Shown here piece after piece: positions 16,672 to 25,761 of a stretch of DNA of 64,000 nt (the stretch's first letter is position 1; every line of letters starts with the position of its first letter). The position numbers were made by a program, and so were the translations under genes. Source of the DNA: Salinibacillus aidingensis (lineage in GTDB: Bacteria > Bacillota > Bacilli > Bacillales > Alkalibacillaceae); the NCBI RefSeq assembly GCF_039522525.1, contig NZ_BAAADO010000001.1:558001-622000 (forward strand), given 5' to 3'. Under the pieces are notes generated by a model that worked only from the letters and a program-made list of their open reading frames with translations, did not search any database and had not been told where the DNA came from.

Positions 16672-17190
16672 TTATAAATGAATAGCTGTTGTGGCTTCAA
16701 CTTCTCCCTGGAGATTTAAAAATTCAACCTGAAGCTCATTCTGTCTCTCCCATCCTAAGCGTACATAAGTGGGCGTTGTACCTGCAGCCCCGCCCCGAGG
16801 CTCACGAATACTTCCAGGATTAATAAATAACGTATCCTTTACTTTTTCAGCCCCTGCCAGATGAGAGTGTCCAAAGCAGGCGATATTGGAACCTGTTTCT
16901 TCTGCTCTGTACGAGAGTGGCATTAAACTAGTCTTAACCTGATAAAGGTGTCCATGGGTTACGAAAATCTTCTGACCATCCACCGATAATTGCGTGTCTT
17001 CAGGATAATTCTGATCAAAGTCACAATTCCCTCGAACTTTATAAAAGGAACTCATTTCCTCTGAATGATAATCAAGTTCTGAATCCCCGCAATGCACAAA
17101 AGCATCTGCTTCATGCTGATGACGTTCTTTAATCACATTCAATTCTTCGGTTAAGCCGTGACTATCACTGGTAATGATAACAACAGACAA
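16672..17190 (-). CDS. ysnB: YfcE/YsnB-type metallophosphoesterase
   Basis: A calcineurin-like phosphodiesterase of about 172 residues; homologues hydrolyse cyclic or simple phosphodiesters, and the cellular substrate is unknown. Metal-binding motifs are IITSDSHG (D-x-H), FVHCGDSEL (GD), RGNCD (GNCD), VTHGHLY (GH) and CFGHSHLAG (GHSH). The rdgB stop TGA abuts a TTG (17196), which is only three bases from the GGAG site; a TTG two codons later (17190) has better spacing. Either start gives the same domain. It forms an operon with rdgB and rph. Confidence 0.92.
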   Translation of the reverse strand: MSVVIITSDSHGLTEELNVIKERHQHEADAFVHCGDSELDYHSEEMSSFYKVRGNCDFDQNYPEDTQLSVDGQKIFVTHGHLYQVKTSLMPLSYRAEETGSNIACFGHSHLAGAEKVKDTLFINPGSIREPRGGAAGTTPTYVRLGWERQNELQVEFLNLQGEVEATTAIHL

Positions 17191-17196
17191 CGTCAA

Positions 17197-17802
17197 TCAC
17201 TCCATTATTTCATTCGTTTTCATGTAATCCAGCATCCTGTCAATCGCATGACGACGATGACTAATACGGTTTTTTTCATCTGGAGAAAGTTCAGCAAGGG
17301 TTCGATCCATATTTTCAGGATAGAAAATAGGATCATAACCAAAGCCGTTCTCCCCTTTTTCTTCAAATCCAATGTATCCTTCACAAGTACCCCGTTTTGC
17401 AATGGTTTCTTTTTCAGGCCGGGCTAACGCAAGTACACAAACAAAGCGGGCGGAACGTTCTGGCATCTCCACTCCTTTTAACTCCTCCAAGACTTTTTCA
17501 AGATTCTTCTGATCATTTTTTTCGAGTCCGGCATAACGGGCAGAATATACACCAGGACTCCCATTTAAGGCATCTACCTCAAGACCGGAATCATCACTCA
17601 TCACAGGCAGTGAAAAGCGCTTTGAGATTTCTTCGGCTTTAATTCTGGCATTGGCTTCAAACGTATCCCCTGTTTCCTCAATTTCCGGAATGGTTTCGTC
17701 TAATTCAGGTAAACTGACAATTTCGATCCCGATGCTTGAAAAAATGTCCTTAAACTCAGCAGCTTTACCCTGGTTCCTGGTAGCAAGAATGACCTTTTTC
17801 AT
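17197..17802 (-). CDS. rdgB: XTP/dITP diphosphatase (RdgB/HAM1 family)
   Basis: It removes non-canonical purine nucleotides (ITP, dITP, XTP) from the pool. In 201 residues the family motifs are plain: ATRNQGKAAEF at the N terminus, DDSGLEVDAL, GVYSARYAG and FGYDPIFYP, then SHRRHA near the end. It overlaps rph by 4 bp (ATGA) and is the B. subtilis ysnA equivalent. Confidence 0.96.
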   Translation of the reverse strand: MKKVILATRNQGKAAEFKDIFSSIGIEIVSLPELDETIPEIEETGDTFEANARIKAEEISKRFSLPVMSDDSGLEVDALNGSPGVYSARYAGLEKNDQKNLEKVLEELKGVEMPERSARFVCVLALARPEKETIAKRGTCEGYIGFEEKGENGFGYDPIFYPENMDRTLAELSPDEKNRISHRRHAIDRMLDYMKTNEIME

Positions 17803-18572
17803 TCCTTCTTTTCCTCCTGAGGCGATTTTTGTTTTTTCAAAAGTTCTTCATGCCATTTTCCAACCGCTACCCGTTGAATTTCAAAAATCTCTTTTAAGCC
17901 GTCATCGGCCAGCTGAAGCATTTTATTCAGTTCCTCATATGTAAATGTGTCCTCTTCACCTGTTCCCTGAATTTCAACAAACTCACGACTGCCATTCATG
18001 ACGATGTTTAAATCAACTTTAGCCTCTGAATCCTCACGATAACAAAGGTCAAGAATTTCTGATCCACCTGGTAAAATTCCAACAGAAATAGCTGCTAAAT
18101 AATTGTTAATCGGAAATTCCTTGATGGATTTCGTTTCGATTAATTTTCCAAAGGCCTGAACCATCGCTACAAAAGCTCCGGTAATGGAGGCTGTACGTGT
18201 ACCACCATCTGCCTGTATTACATCACAATCAATCCAGACGGTACGCTCACCGATTTTATCCAGGTCAACGACAGCCCTCAGTGAACGACCGATTAAACGC
18301 TGGATTTCCATTGTACGACCGGAAACCTTTCCTTTGGATGACTCCCTGATATTCCTTTGTTCAGTTGCTCTGGGCAACATGGCGTATTCTGCTGTAATCC
18401 AGCCCTTTCCCTGACCGCGTAAAAAGGGAGGAACACGATCTTCTATACTTGCATTACAAATGACCTTGGTATCTCCTACACTAATAAGAACGGAACCTTC
18501 CGGATGCTTTGTAAAATTGGTTTCAATATGTATTTTTCGTAGTTCATTTGCTTCTCTGCCATCTGTTCTCAT
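17799..18572 (-). CDS. rph: Ribonuclease PH
   Basis: A phosphorolytic 3-prime exonuclease that trims tRNA precursors. At 257 residues it has the family opening MRTDGREANELRKI, the phosphate-binding GRTMEIQRLIGRSLR stretch, and WIDCDVIQADGGTRTASITGA. First gene of the rph-rdgB-ysnB operon, downstream of gerM as in B. subtilis. Confidence 0.97.
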   Translation of the reverse strand: MRTDGREANELRKIHIETNFTKHPEGSVLISVGDTKVICNASIEDRVPPFLRGQGKGWITAEYAMLPRATEQRNIRESSKGKVSGRTMEIQRLIGRSLRAVVDLDKIGERTVWIDCDVIQADGGTRTASITGAFVAMVQAFGKLIETKSIKEFPINNYLAAISVGILPGGSEILDLCYREDSEAKVDLNIVMNGSREFVEIQGTGEEDTFTYEELNKMLQLADDGLKEIFEIQRVAVGKWHEELLKKQKSPQEEKKE

Positions 18573-18658
18573 TGAATTATCCTCCTTCTGAGACTTTACC
18601 TTATCATTTTACTCTTATAATAACAAATCTTAAATGGGCCATGCTTCTTCTGGTTTTC

Positions 18659-18667
18659 TTATCCACA
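18659..18667. other. Perfect DnaA box in a shared 30-bp segment
   Basis: TTATCCACA, the consensus DnaA box, inside TTTTCTTATCCACAAATC; nearly the same segment recurs at 51786-51803. It is in the rph-gerM gap next to the gerM terminator. Function unproven. Confidence 0.4.
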
Positions 18668-18696
18668 AATCATTTATTTAATCATTTCACCGGCCA

Positions 18697-18723
18697 CAAA
18701 AAAGAGGCTGATGACCAGCCCCT
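18697..18723 (-). terminator. Terminator of gerM
   Basis: On the minus strand GGGGCTG / CAGCCTC stem with 5-base loop, then TTTTTTGTGG. Confidence 0.85.
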
Positions 18724-18756
18724 ATCTGACATATGTTATTATATACATCTTTTGGA

Positions 18757-19860
18757 TTAAATACCACTAGGTTCAGAAACATCCTCCCTGGTTACCGGCT
18801 GAGAATAGGCTTCACCGTTTTCATTGAATACCTGCTCTGTTCCCTCCACCTTGATTTGTACAGATTCTACGTTGGGATGCTCGGTTAATGTCAGCACAAT
18901 AGAACTCAGTACCGGATCAGAAATCGTCTGGTTCTTCTCATCATTAAAGATCGACTTATTAAAGGTTAGCGCTAATACCCCATCCTGATTCACCGGCTTC
19001 TTCGTCAGCTCTACGTCATTCTGGAACACATTTACGAGACCTGTAAGTTCATAGTCAGGGCCTTCAACAAGCTGATTAATTACACTCTCATATTTGCTAT
19101 CACTTTCGCCTTCTACTCTTGTTGTAACAGGAACATAATAATAATGCTCTTCCTGCTGGGCAGGGTAATAAACCGTCACAGACTCACTATTCATTAAATC
19201 CGCAACGTCCCCAACGTGTAAATTAATCCCATCTGAACGTGCATACCCATTACCAATCGGAGTACCATTGACAGGCATGACATTCTGTTCGACTCCATCT
19301 ATTTGAAGTTTAATCCGATCGACCGAATCAAATTGTGTCAGGGTAAACGTCATTGCCTGAATAATTTTCAGTTCATTTTCTGCCTTATACTCTTTGAACT
19401 CTTTTGAAACGTCTACAACTAATGTACCATTATCCTGTAAATTCAGACTGTTGATGTTGGTACCAGCTGGTATGACAGCCTGAAAACCATTAGGCAGAAT
19501 ATCAGAGACCGGCCCATCCTTTACTAAGTATTCCAGGGTCTGTTTTGCAACTTCCTTTGAATCTGCCTGAGGAAGTGGTAATGTCTGCGAAACCACCATA
19601 CCGTTCTCATCTATTAAATATAGTTCTCTGTTTGTTGTTTCAGTGGTTTTTGCATCTTTATTATTTGTTGTTTCCTCACTTTCCTTCTTATTTTCCGACG
19701 CTTCCTTTTTGTTCTCTGCATTATCTAAATCATTGACTGTCTGAACATTTTGAGGTGGATCCATCAGTTCCTCCAATGATTGTTCTCCCTGCAAACAGCC
19801 TGATAGCAGTACAATACTGGATGCCAATGCCGTTCCTATCCAGATTGATCGTTTTTGCAT
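18757..19860 (-). CDS. gerM: Spore germination lipoprotein GerM
   Basis: A 367-residue lipoprotein needed in B. subtilis for sporulation and germination; it acts at the spore/mother-cell membrane interface. The lipobox LLSGC lies near residue 22, followed by a Glu/Lys/Asn-rich linker and two GerMN (sporulation/spore germination) domains, each with a KVEG/QIDG-E strand near its end (RIKLQIDGVEQ and VQIKVEGTEQ). ATG 19860 (MQKRSIW) is preceded by GGGAGGG; a start five codons earlier would overlap it. Sits between rph and racE. Confidence 0.94.
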   Translation of the reverse strand: MQKRSIWIGTALASSIVLLSGCLQGEQSLEELMDPPQNVQTVNDLDNAENKKEASENKKESEETTNNKDAKTTETTNRELYLIDENGMVVSQTLPLPQADSKEVAKQTLEYLVKDGPVSDILPNGFQAVIPAGTNINSLNLQDNGTLVVDVSKEFKEYKAENELKIIQAMTFTLTQFDSVDRIKLQIDGVEQNVMPVNGTPIGNGYARSDGINLHVGDVADLMNSESVTVYYPAQQEEHYYYVPVTTRVEGESDSKYESVINQLVEGPDYELTGLVNVFQNDVELTKKPVNQDGVLALTFNKSIFNDEKNQTISDPVLSSIVLTLTEHPNVESVQIKVEGTEQVFNENGEAYSQPVTREDVSEPSGI

Positions 19861-19949
19861 GCTTTTCCCTCCCATGATGGTTTGTACTATTATTTATACG
19901 AGCTATTTTTAAATTTAGACCAAAAAATATAGGGAAAAGCTTTGGATAA

Positions 19950-19981
19950 TCAAAAAACTTCCCCAATGGTATGAGGAAGTT
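19950..19981 (-). terminator. Terminator of racE
   Basis: On the minus strand AACTTCC and GGGAAGTT pair across an 11-base loop, followed by TTTTTGATT. Ten bases past the racE stop. Confidence 0.85.
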
Positions 19982-19990
19982 GGCTTATTC

Positions 19991-20785
19991 TTATAATTTA
20001 ATACTTTGCACAAACGCAAGGGGATACCCGAACCATACTTTAGCGATCTGTTCAAAAAGTTTTAAATTACCAGTTGTGTAAAATTTATGCTGAGGAATGC
20101 GTTCCCCCTGATATAAAAGATTGTTGTAGGACAGAATCGTACTCACTTCTCTGGCAGTTTCATCCCCTGAAGAAATCACAGACACCTTTTCTCCCATCAC
20201 TTCCTGAATGAGTGGCTTCAAAAGAGGATAATGGGTACAGCCCAGGATTAACGTATCAATATTCGTGTTTAACAGCGGTGATATAGAATCATAAACAGTC
20301 TGGCGGGCATTGTCCCCCTCCAATACCCCGCTTTCTACAAGAGGTACCAGAGCTGGACATGCTAAGCTGTATACATAAATGGATGAATTAATCTGTTTCA
20401 GCACATCTGGATAAGCTCCACTTTCAATTGTTCCTACTGTACCAATAATTCCGACGTTTAAATTATTGGTCGTTTTAATAGCGGCTCTGGCCCCTGGCTG
20501 AATAACGCCAATAACGGGGACCTCAAGCTCCACTCTTAGTTCCTCTAACACAAATGCCGTAGCCGTATTGCATGCCACAACTAACATTTTTATATCTGAA
20601 TGAATTAAGTACTGAACCATTTCCCACGTATATTGTCTGACCTGTTCTTCCGGTCTCGGGCCATAGGGACACCTTAATGTATCTCCAAGATAGATAAATT
20701 CTTCTTTAGGCAATTGACGGATTAATTCCTTTGCAACCGTTAATCCTCCAACCCCAGAGTCTATAATTCCAATTGGTTGTTTCAC
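19991..20785 (-). CDS. racE: Glutamate racemase
   Basis: It makes D-glutamate for peptidoglycan. The two catalytic cysteines are in VVACNTATAF and LGCTHYPLL, and the family opening IGIIDSGVGGLTVAKEL is present. At 264 residues it is normal. Placed between ysmB and gerM, the position of racE in B. subtilis (murI elsewhere). Confidence 0.97.
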   Translation of the reverse strand: MKQPIGIIDSGVGGLTVAKELIRQLPKEEFIYLGDTLRCPYGPRPEEQVRQYTWEMVQYLIHSDIKMLVVACNTATAFVLEELRVELEVPVIGVIQPGARAAIKTTNNLNVGIIGTVGTIESGAYPDVLKQINSSIYVYSLACPALVPLVESGVLEGDNARQTVYDSISPLLNTNIDTLILGCTHYPLLKPLIQEVMGEKVSVISSGDETAREVSTILSYNNLLYQGERIPQHKFYTTGNLKLFEQIAKVWFGYPLAFVQSIKL

Positions 20786-20821
20786 AGTGAATCGCCTTTC
20801 TGTTCTGGATTTAAGATAATG

Positions 20822-21277
20822 CTAAGATTTATTCTGGTAATCAGAAATGTCATTATTTAATTGACTTAACACATTTTTTAATGTATGAACCTGATTCTGG
20901 TCATAGCTTTGTAAAACCTCTTGTAAATATTGCTGGCGTTTAGAAATAACTTCATCAATGATCGTTCTTCCTTTTTCCAGTAAATGAATCCGGACAACTC
21001 GACGGTCATTTGGATCAGGAACACGTTTAACAAGCTCACTTTTTTCCAGACGATCGACTAAGTCAGTCGTCGTACTAAAAGCTGAAAATAATTTTTTCGA
21101 TAACTCGCCAATGGTTAAATCTCCTTCATCTAATAACCATTGTAATGCAATAAACTGTGGGGTTGTGATTGGATAATGTGTCAGAATTTCCCTTCCCTTT
21201 TGTTTAAGGATATAGGAAATATTGCGCAAATCCTTTTCTAAATGTGCAATCGTTTCTGCATCTATAGTTTTAGCCAC
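20822..21277 (-). CDS. ysmB: MarR-family transcriptional regulator YsmB
   Basis: A 151-residue winged-helix regulator. The DNA-binding segment is LTIGELSKKLFSAFSTTTDLVDRLEKSELVKRVPDPNDRRVVRIHL, with the DxRxxR wing typical of MarR. It starts at GTG 21277 after GGGGGAAAAGAA. The regulated genes and ligand are not evident from the sequence; it occupies the ysmB place next to racE. Confidence 0.92.
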   Translation of the reverse strand: MAKTIDAETIAHLEKDLRNISYILKQKGREILTHYPITTPQFIALQWLLDEGDLTIGELSKKLFSAFSTTTDLVDRLEKSELVKRVPDPNDRRVVRIHLLEKGRTIIDEVISKRQQYLQEVLQSYDQNQVHTLKNVLSQLNNDISDYQNKS

Positions 21278-21304
21278 TTCTTTTCCCCCTACATATTCGT
21301 CGAC

Positions 21305-21346
21305 GTGCTTATGCTGTCACCCTAAACGGTCGCCTCCGCTTTTCTA
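21305..21346 (-). repeat. Family A repeat, short form (inverted)
   Basis: Reading minus: GAAAAGCGGAGGCGACCGTT, then TAGG and CATAAGC. Only the first 40 bases of the element, ending at the ATAAGC arm, as in the copy at 59537. It lies between the gerE terminator and ysmB. Confidence 0.7.
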
Positions 21347-21399
21347 TTCTATTTTCTATGTTTTTTTTGAAAATATCAAGTTACGTTTTTGTTGCAGGT

Positions 21400-21440
21400 A
21401 GAAAAAGAGGCTGATGCCAAGGTGTCCCTGGATCAGCCTC
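21400..21440 (-). terminator. Terminator of gerE
   Basis: On the minus strand GAGGCTGAT and ATCAGCCTC enclose a 16-base loop, then TTTTTC. Six bases past the gerE stop. Confidence 0.88.
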
Positions 21441-21445
21441 AAAGT

Positions 21446-21670
21446 TTAAAGCTTTAACTCCCCCATGCGAAGGAGCTCGACAACTGCTTGTGAACGCCCC
21501 TTTACACCAAGTTTTTGCATTGCATTGGATATATGGTTCCGAACCGTTTTTTCCGAAATAAACAGCTCTTCAGCTATTTCTTTCGTTGTTCGGTCCTGAA
21601 CCAGCAATTCAAAAACTTCTTTTTCCCGTTTTGTTAGTAGCTGCTTCGTGTTATAATCCTCATTATTCAA
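21446..21670 (-). CDS. gerE: Spore coat regulator GerE
   Basis: A 74-residue LuxR-type helix-turn-helix protein without a receiver domain, the last mother-cell regulator of sporulation; it controls sigma-K dependent coat genes. The HTH reads LTKREKEVFELLVQDRTTKEIAEELFISEKTVRNHISNAMQKLGVKGRSQAV. The length and the position between ysmB and ysmA match B. subtilis gerE exactly. Confidence 0.96.
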   Translation of the reverse strand: MNNEDYNTKQLLTKREKEVFELLVQDRTTKEIAEELFISEKTVRNHISNAMQKLGVKGRSQAVVELLRMGELKL

Positions 21671-21833
21671 TCGGGAACCCCTCCTTGCTGTACATGAGCC
21701 ACAAGGAATAAGGGGAATTATTTAGTCACTGTATAGTATGTATATCGCAAAACTGCCGTGCCCTCATTTGAGCATAAAACCACGTATATTCAGAAAAATG
21801 GTCATATGTTTAAATGGCCATGAGAGCTGGATT

Positions 21834-22277
21834 TTATTTGTTTAACTTTTCCAGTTCCTTTTCCGTGAAAGGTACTGGCGTTCCTGAATCCGGATGAATC
21901 TTGACAATACGTCCACGTCCGGTGAAACACACGTCTTTATCCTGGTTGATTCCTAAGTAATGAATGTCGACAGAAGTATTTCCCACATGATTGGCCTTCA
22001 CATACAATTTCAGTGAATCCGTAAAATAAATTTGTTTATGATAATCACATTGCAGATCCGCTACAACCGGGATTCCGTCCTGTGGATCACTCAAGTCCTG
22101 GAATACTCCAATATGACTAAAAAAAGCAATACGGGCTTCCTCAAAATAAATAAATGGGGACACATTATTCACATGCCCGAACATATCTGTTTCAGAAAAG
22201 CGAATTTTTACCGGAATATAAAAAGAGAACTCCCTCTGCCACGTTTCCTTAACTGATATATAATTAACCGTCTTCAC
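21834..22277 (-). CDS. ysmA: Acyl-CoA thioesterase-like hotdog protein YsmA
   Basis: A 147-residue 4HBT-family hotdog-fold protein, probably hydrolysing acyl-CoA or acyl-ACP thioesters; the substrate is unknown. The family signature is RFSETDMFGHVNNVSPFIYFEEARIAFF, with the catalytic-type Asp and the GHVNN turn. GTG 22277 follows AGGAGGAAGG. Between gerE and sdhB as in B. subtilis. Confidence 0.88.
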   Translation of the reverse strand: MKTVNYISVKETWQREFSFYIPVKIRFSETDMFGHVNNVSPFIYFEEARIAFFSHIGVFQDLSDPQDGIPVVADLQCDYHKQIYFTDSLKLYVKANHVGNTSVDIHYLGINQDKDVCFTGRGRIVKIHPDSGTPVPFTEKELEKLNK

Positions 22278-22319
22278 ATTCCTTCCTCCTATTACTAATA
22301 GTTCGTACGTGTATACAAA

Positions 22320-22354
22320 TTGAGCCTCTTCTTAATAATAGAAGAGGCTCAAAT
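22320..22354 (-). terminator. Terminator of the sdhCAB operon
   Basis: GAGCCTCTTC / GAAGAGGCTC perfect 10-bp stem, 9-base loop, a few bases after the sdhB stop. Confidence 0.85.
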
Positions 22355-22357
22355 CTA

Positions 22358-23122
22358 TTAGTTGATGTTGTCACTGCCAAAAAAGCTCTTGAATGACTGC
22401 AGAGTTGCCTCACGGTTAAGGGCCGCAATGGATGTCGTTAATGGAATACCTTTAGGACAGGACTGAACACAGTTTTGGGAGTTCCCGCAGTTGGCCAGTC
22501 CTCCATCACCCATAATCGTTTCCATACGTTCACTCTTGTGGAACTCACCAGTTGGATGGGAGTTAAACAGGCGAACCTGGGACAATGGTGCAGGACCAAT
22601 AAAGTTTGAATCACTGTTAACGTTCGGGCAAGCCTCCAGACAAACTCCGCATGTCATACACTTGGATAATTCATAGGCCCATTGACGTTTGCTCTCAGCC
22701 ATACGTGGTCCAGGTCCTAAGTCATAGGTTCCATCGATAGGAATCCAGGCCTTTACCTTCTTCAGTGAATCAAACATACGACTGCGGTCAACAGCCAAAT
22801 CTCTTACAACCGGGAATGTCGTCATTGGTTCCAGACGGATTGGCTGTTCCAATTGATCGACCAATGCTGTACAAGCCTGTTGTGGTTTGCCGTTAATTAC
22901 CATGGAACAGGCACCGCATACTTCTTCTAAACAACCCATTTCCCAAAATACCGGTGTTGTTTTTTCCCCTTCTGCATTTACCGGATTTCGGCGGATTTCC
23001 ATTAAAGCCGATATCACATTTAGATTTTTTCTATATGGAATACTGAATTTTTCTTCATATGGCTTAGAATCGGGGCTATCCTGACGAGTTATAATCAGAT
23101 CAATCTTCTTTGTATCACTCAT
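22358..23122 (-). CDS. sdhB: Succinate dehydrogenase iron-sulfur subunit
   Basis: Electron-transfer subunit of respiratory complex II, on the inner face of the membrane. In 254 residues it shows the 2Fe-2S cysteines (CLEEVCGACSMVINGKPQQAC) and the two C-terminal clusters (CMTCGVCLEACPN and CGNSQNCVQSCPKGIPL). ATG 23122 follows GGGGAGGAG. Third gene of sdhC-sdhA-sdhB. Confidence 0.97.
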   Translation of the reverse strand: MSDTKKIDLIITRQDSPDSKPYEEKFSIPYRKNLNVISALMEIRRNPVNAEGEKTTPVFWEMGCLEEVCGACSMVINGKPQQACTALVDQLEQPIRLEPMTTFPVVRDLAVDRSRMFDSLKKVKAWIPIDGTYDLGPGPRMAESKRQWAYELSKCMTCGVCLEACPNVNSDSNFIGPAPLSQVRLFNSHPTGEFHKSERMETIMGDGGLANCGNSQNCVQSCPKGIPLTTSIAALNREATLQSFKSFFGSDNIN

Positions 23123-23146
23123 GGTTCTCCTCCCCCTAACTTATGC

Positions 23147-24901
23147 TTAATGTTTTTTCGTATAGTCTCTCTTTCTTGGCTCGATGAAGGAAACATCAAC
23201 ATCTTCATAATATAAGTCAGGTTGATTGTTTTCCGCATCATATTTTGCCATGGTGGTTTTCAGGAATTCCTCGTCATTACGCTCAGGGAATTCAGGCTTA
23301 TAGTGTGCCCCACGGCTTTCATTACGATGATAGGCACCCTGTGTAATCACTCGGGCCAGCTGCAGCATGTTCTTAAGCTGTCTGGTAAACATTGCACCCT
23401 GGTTGCTCCAACGGGATGTATCATTGATATTAATATTCTCATAGCGTTCCAGCAATTCCTGGATTTTTTCATCTGTTTCTAACAGTTTTTTATTTTCACG
23501 AACAACCGTAACATTATCCGTCATCCATTCACCCAGCTCTTTATGAATCTGATAGGCATTTTCATTACCGCTGTTCATTCCCATAATTTTTTCAAAGTTC
23601 TCTTCCTCTTCTTTTACCTTCTGTTCAAAGAATTGAGAAGAAATTTCGTCTGCTGTCTTATCCAGACCTTCAGTGTATTCCACAGCATTTGGACCGGCAA
23701 CAAGTCCACCATAAATAGATGATAACAGGGAATTTGCACCAAGACGGTTGGCTCCATGCTGAGTAAAGTCACATTCACCTGCAGCAAATACACCAGGGAT
23801 ATTCGTCATTTGGTTGTTGTCAACCCACAGACCACCCATAGAGTAATGAACAGCAGGAAAAATCTTCATTGGAACTTTTCTTGGATCGTCACCAACAAAC
23901 TTCTCATAAATTTCAATGATTCCACCAAGCTTAACATCTAATTCCTTAGGATCCTTATGAGACAGATCCAGATAAACCATATTTTCCCCATTAATACCGA
24001 GCTTCTGGTTTACACATACATCAAAAATCTCACGGGTAGCGATATCACGAGGAACCAGGTTACCATAAGCAGGGTATTTTTCTTCTAAGAAATACCAAGG
24101 TTTTCCGTCTTTATAAGTCCAGACACGTCCACCTTCACCTCTTGCGGATTCACTCATGAGTCGTAATTTATCATCACCAGGAATAGCTGTTGGATGAATT
24201 TGAATAAACTCTCCATTTGCATAAATCGCACCCTGCTGATATAGAGCAGAAGCAGCTGAACCAGTATTAATAATAGAATTGGTAGATTTACCAAAGATAA
24301 TTCCCGGTCCGCCAGTAGCCATAATGACGGCATCACCTTTGAAGGCTTTAATTTCATGGGAATGTAAGTCCTGGCCAATCACACCTCGGGCTACGCCTTC
24401 ATCATCAACCATAGCTGATAAGAATTCCCAATTTTCATGCTTTGTTACTAAACCGTTTACTTCATGACGGCGAACCTGCTCATCTAACGCATAAAGCAGC
24501 TGCTGACCTGTGGTTGCTCCAGCAAAAGCTGTACGGTGATGCTGAGTTCCACCGAAACGACGGAAATCAAGCAATCCTTCTGATGTACGGTTAAACATAA
24601 CTCCCATACGATCAAACATATGAATAATTCCTGGCGCGGCCTCACACATCGCTTTAACAGGAGTCTGGTTTGCTAAAAAGTCGCCACCATATACGGTATC
24701 GTCAAAATGAATCCAAGGAGAATCGCCTTCCCCCTTTGTATCAACGGCACCATTGATTCCACCTTGTGCACATACAGAGTGGGAGCGTTTCACGGGTACA
24801 AGTGAAAGGAGGTCAACGTGTACACCAGCTTCTGCTGCCTTTACTGTTGCCATTAGTCCAGCTAGTCCGCCGCCAACAACAACGATATTACGGTTACTCA
24901 T
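23147..24901 (-). CDS. sdhA: Succinate dehydrogenase flavoprotein subunit
   Basis: It oxidises succinate to fumarate in the TCA cycle. From ATG 24901 (MSNRNIVVVGGGLAGL) it has 584 residues. It shows the FAD Rossmann motif, the covalent-FAD histidine segment HSVCAQGGINGA, the active-site SESARGEGGRVW region, and the C-terminal ESRGAHYKPEFPERND. A GTG three codons upstream overlaps the GGGAGTGA ribosome site and is rejected. Confidence 0.97.
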   Translation of the reverse strand: MSNRNIVVVGGGLAGLMATVKAAEAGVHVDLLSLVPVKRSHSVCAQGGINGAVDTKGEGDSPWIHFDDTVYGGDFLANQTPVKAMCEAAPGIIHMFDRMGVMFNRTSEGLLDFRRFGGTQHHRTAFAGATTGQQLLYALDEQVRRHEVNGLVTKHENWEFLSAMVDDEGVARGVIGQDLHSHEIKAFKGDAVIMATGGPGIIFGKSTNSIINTGSAASALYQQGAIYANGEFIQIHPTAIPGDDKLRLMSESARGEGGRVWTYKDGKPWYFLEEKYPAYGNLVPRDIATREIFDVCVNQKLGINGENMVYLDLSHKDPKELDVKLGGIIEIYEKFVGDDPRKVPMKIFPAVHYSMGGLWVDNNQMTNIPGVFAAGECDFTQHGANRLGANSLLSSIYGGLVAGPNAVEYTEGLDKTADEISSQFFEQKVKEEEENFEKIMGMNSGNENAYQIHKELGEWMTDNVTVVRENKKLLETDEKIQELLERYENININDTSRWSNQGAMFTRQLKNMLQLARVITQGAYHRNESRGAHYKPEFPERNDEEFLKTTMAKYDAENNQPDLYYEDVDVSFIEPRKRDYTKKH

Positions 24902-24935
24902 AAAATTCACTCCCTGTTCAATAAAGATTCTTTCC

Positions 24936-25550
24936 TTAACTTACGAAAGCAAATAATGTACTTACACCAACATAGGATAAAGCTACGAATATAATCATGG
25001 TCACGTATGTAACAATACGCTGTGAACGTGGTGTAATGGTAAGTCCCCAGCTTACAAAGAAGGACCATAAACCATTAGCAAAATGGAATACTGCTGAAAT
25101 TACACCAATAATATAGAACCAGAACATGAAAGGATGATCCAATATATTAACCATCATGTCAAAGTTAACTTCGGTACCATAAATCGCATGCGCAATTCTG
25201 GTTTCCCAAACATGCCATACAATAAAGATTAAAGTAATAATCCCGGTTATACGCTGTAAATAAAACATCCAGTTACGAAAATATCCATACCTTGATACGT
25301 TGTTTTTTGCTGTAAAAGCAATATAGACACCGTAAACCGCATGGAAAATGAGCGGAAGGTAAATAACGAAAATTTCCAGAACAAGAACAAATGGAAGGTT
25401 TCCCATAATTCCAGCTGCTGTGTTAAAGGATTCAGGACCCCATCTGGCAAACTGGTTTACCATTAAATGCTGAACCAAAAATAAACCTATTGGGATAACC
25501 CCTAATAATGAATGTAGTCTCCGATTAAAAAACTCACGATCCTGCGCCAT
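24936..25550 (-). CDS. sdhC: Succinate dehydrogenase cytochrome b558 subunit
   Basis: A membrane anchor with five transmembrane helices that binds two hemes b and passes electrons to menaquinone. Heme-ligand-type histidines are in LFLVQHLMVNQFARWG, PLIFHAVYGVY, IVWHVWETR and AVFHFANGLW. ATG 25550 (MAQDREFFNRRLHSLLG) after GAGGGGGG gives 204 residues, near the 202 of B. subtilis. First gene of the operon. Confidence 0.95.
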   Translation of the reverse strand: MAQDREFFNRRLHSLLGVIPIGLFLVQHLMVNQFARWGPESFNTAAGIMGNLPFVLVLEIFVIYLPLIFHAVYGVYIAFTAKNNVSRYGYFRNWMFYLQRITGIITLIFIVWHVWETRIAHAIYGTEVNFDMMVNILDHPFMFWFYIIGVISAVFHFANGLWSFFVSWGLTITPRSQRIVTYVTMIIFVALSYVGVSTLFAFVS

Positions 25551-25599
25551 CTTAACCCCCCTCAATTGATGAAAGTATTGTTTGGATCAAAAATAGTAA

Positions 25600-25613
25600 G
25601 TAAAGCGCTTTTA
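25600..25613. promoter_or_regulatory. Possible cre (CcpA) site upstream of sdhC
   Basis: GTAAAGCGCTTTTA contains the perfect palindrome AAAGCGCTTT and differs from the cre consensus at the ends. It is 50 bp before the sdhC start. Carbon catabolite control of sdh would make sense, but this is one weak site. Confidence 0.35.
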
Positions 25614-25761
25614 TTTTTCCAAAAAAAATATATTTTCTGGAAAGTCCCCCTTCTCGCTTTAAAAAATCCTTTCATAACATTTAATATTTTACTCCTACCC
25701 ATTCATAGCGTCAAGGAAACTTCTGGGTAAAGTCAAATTTATTCTAATTTTCCAGCAAATT

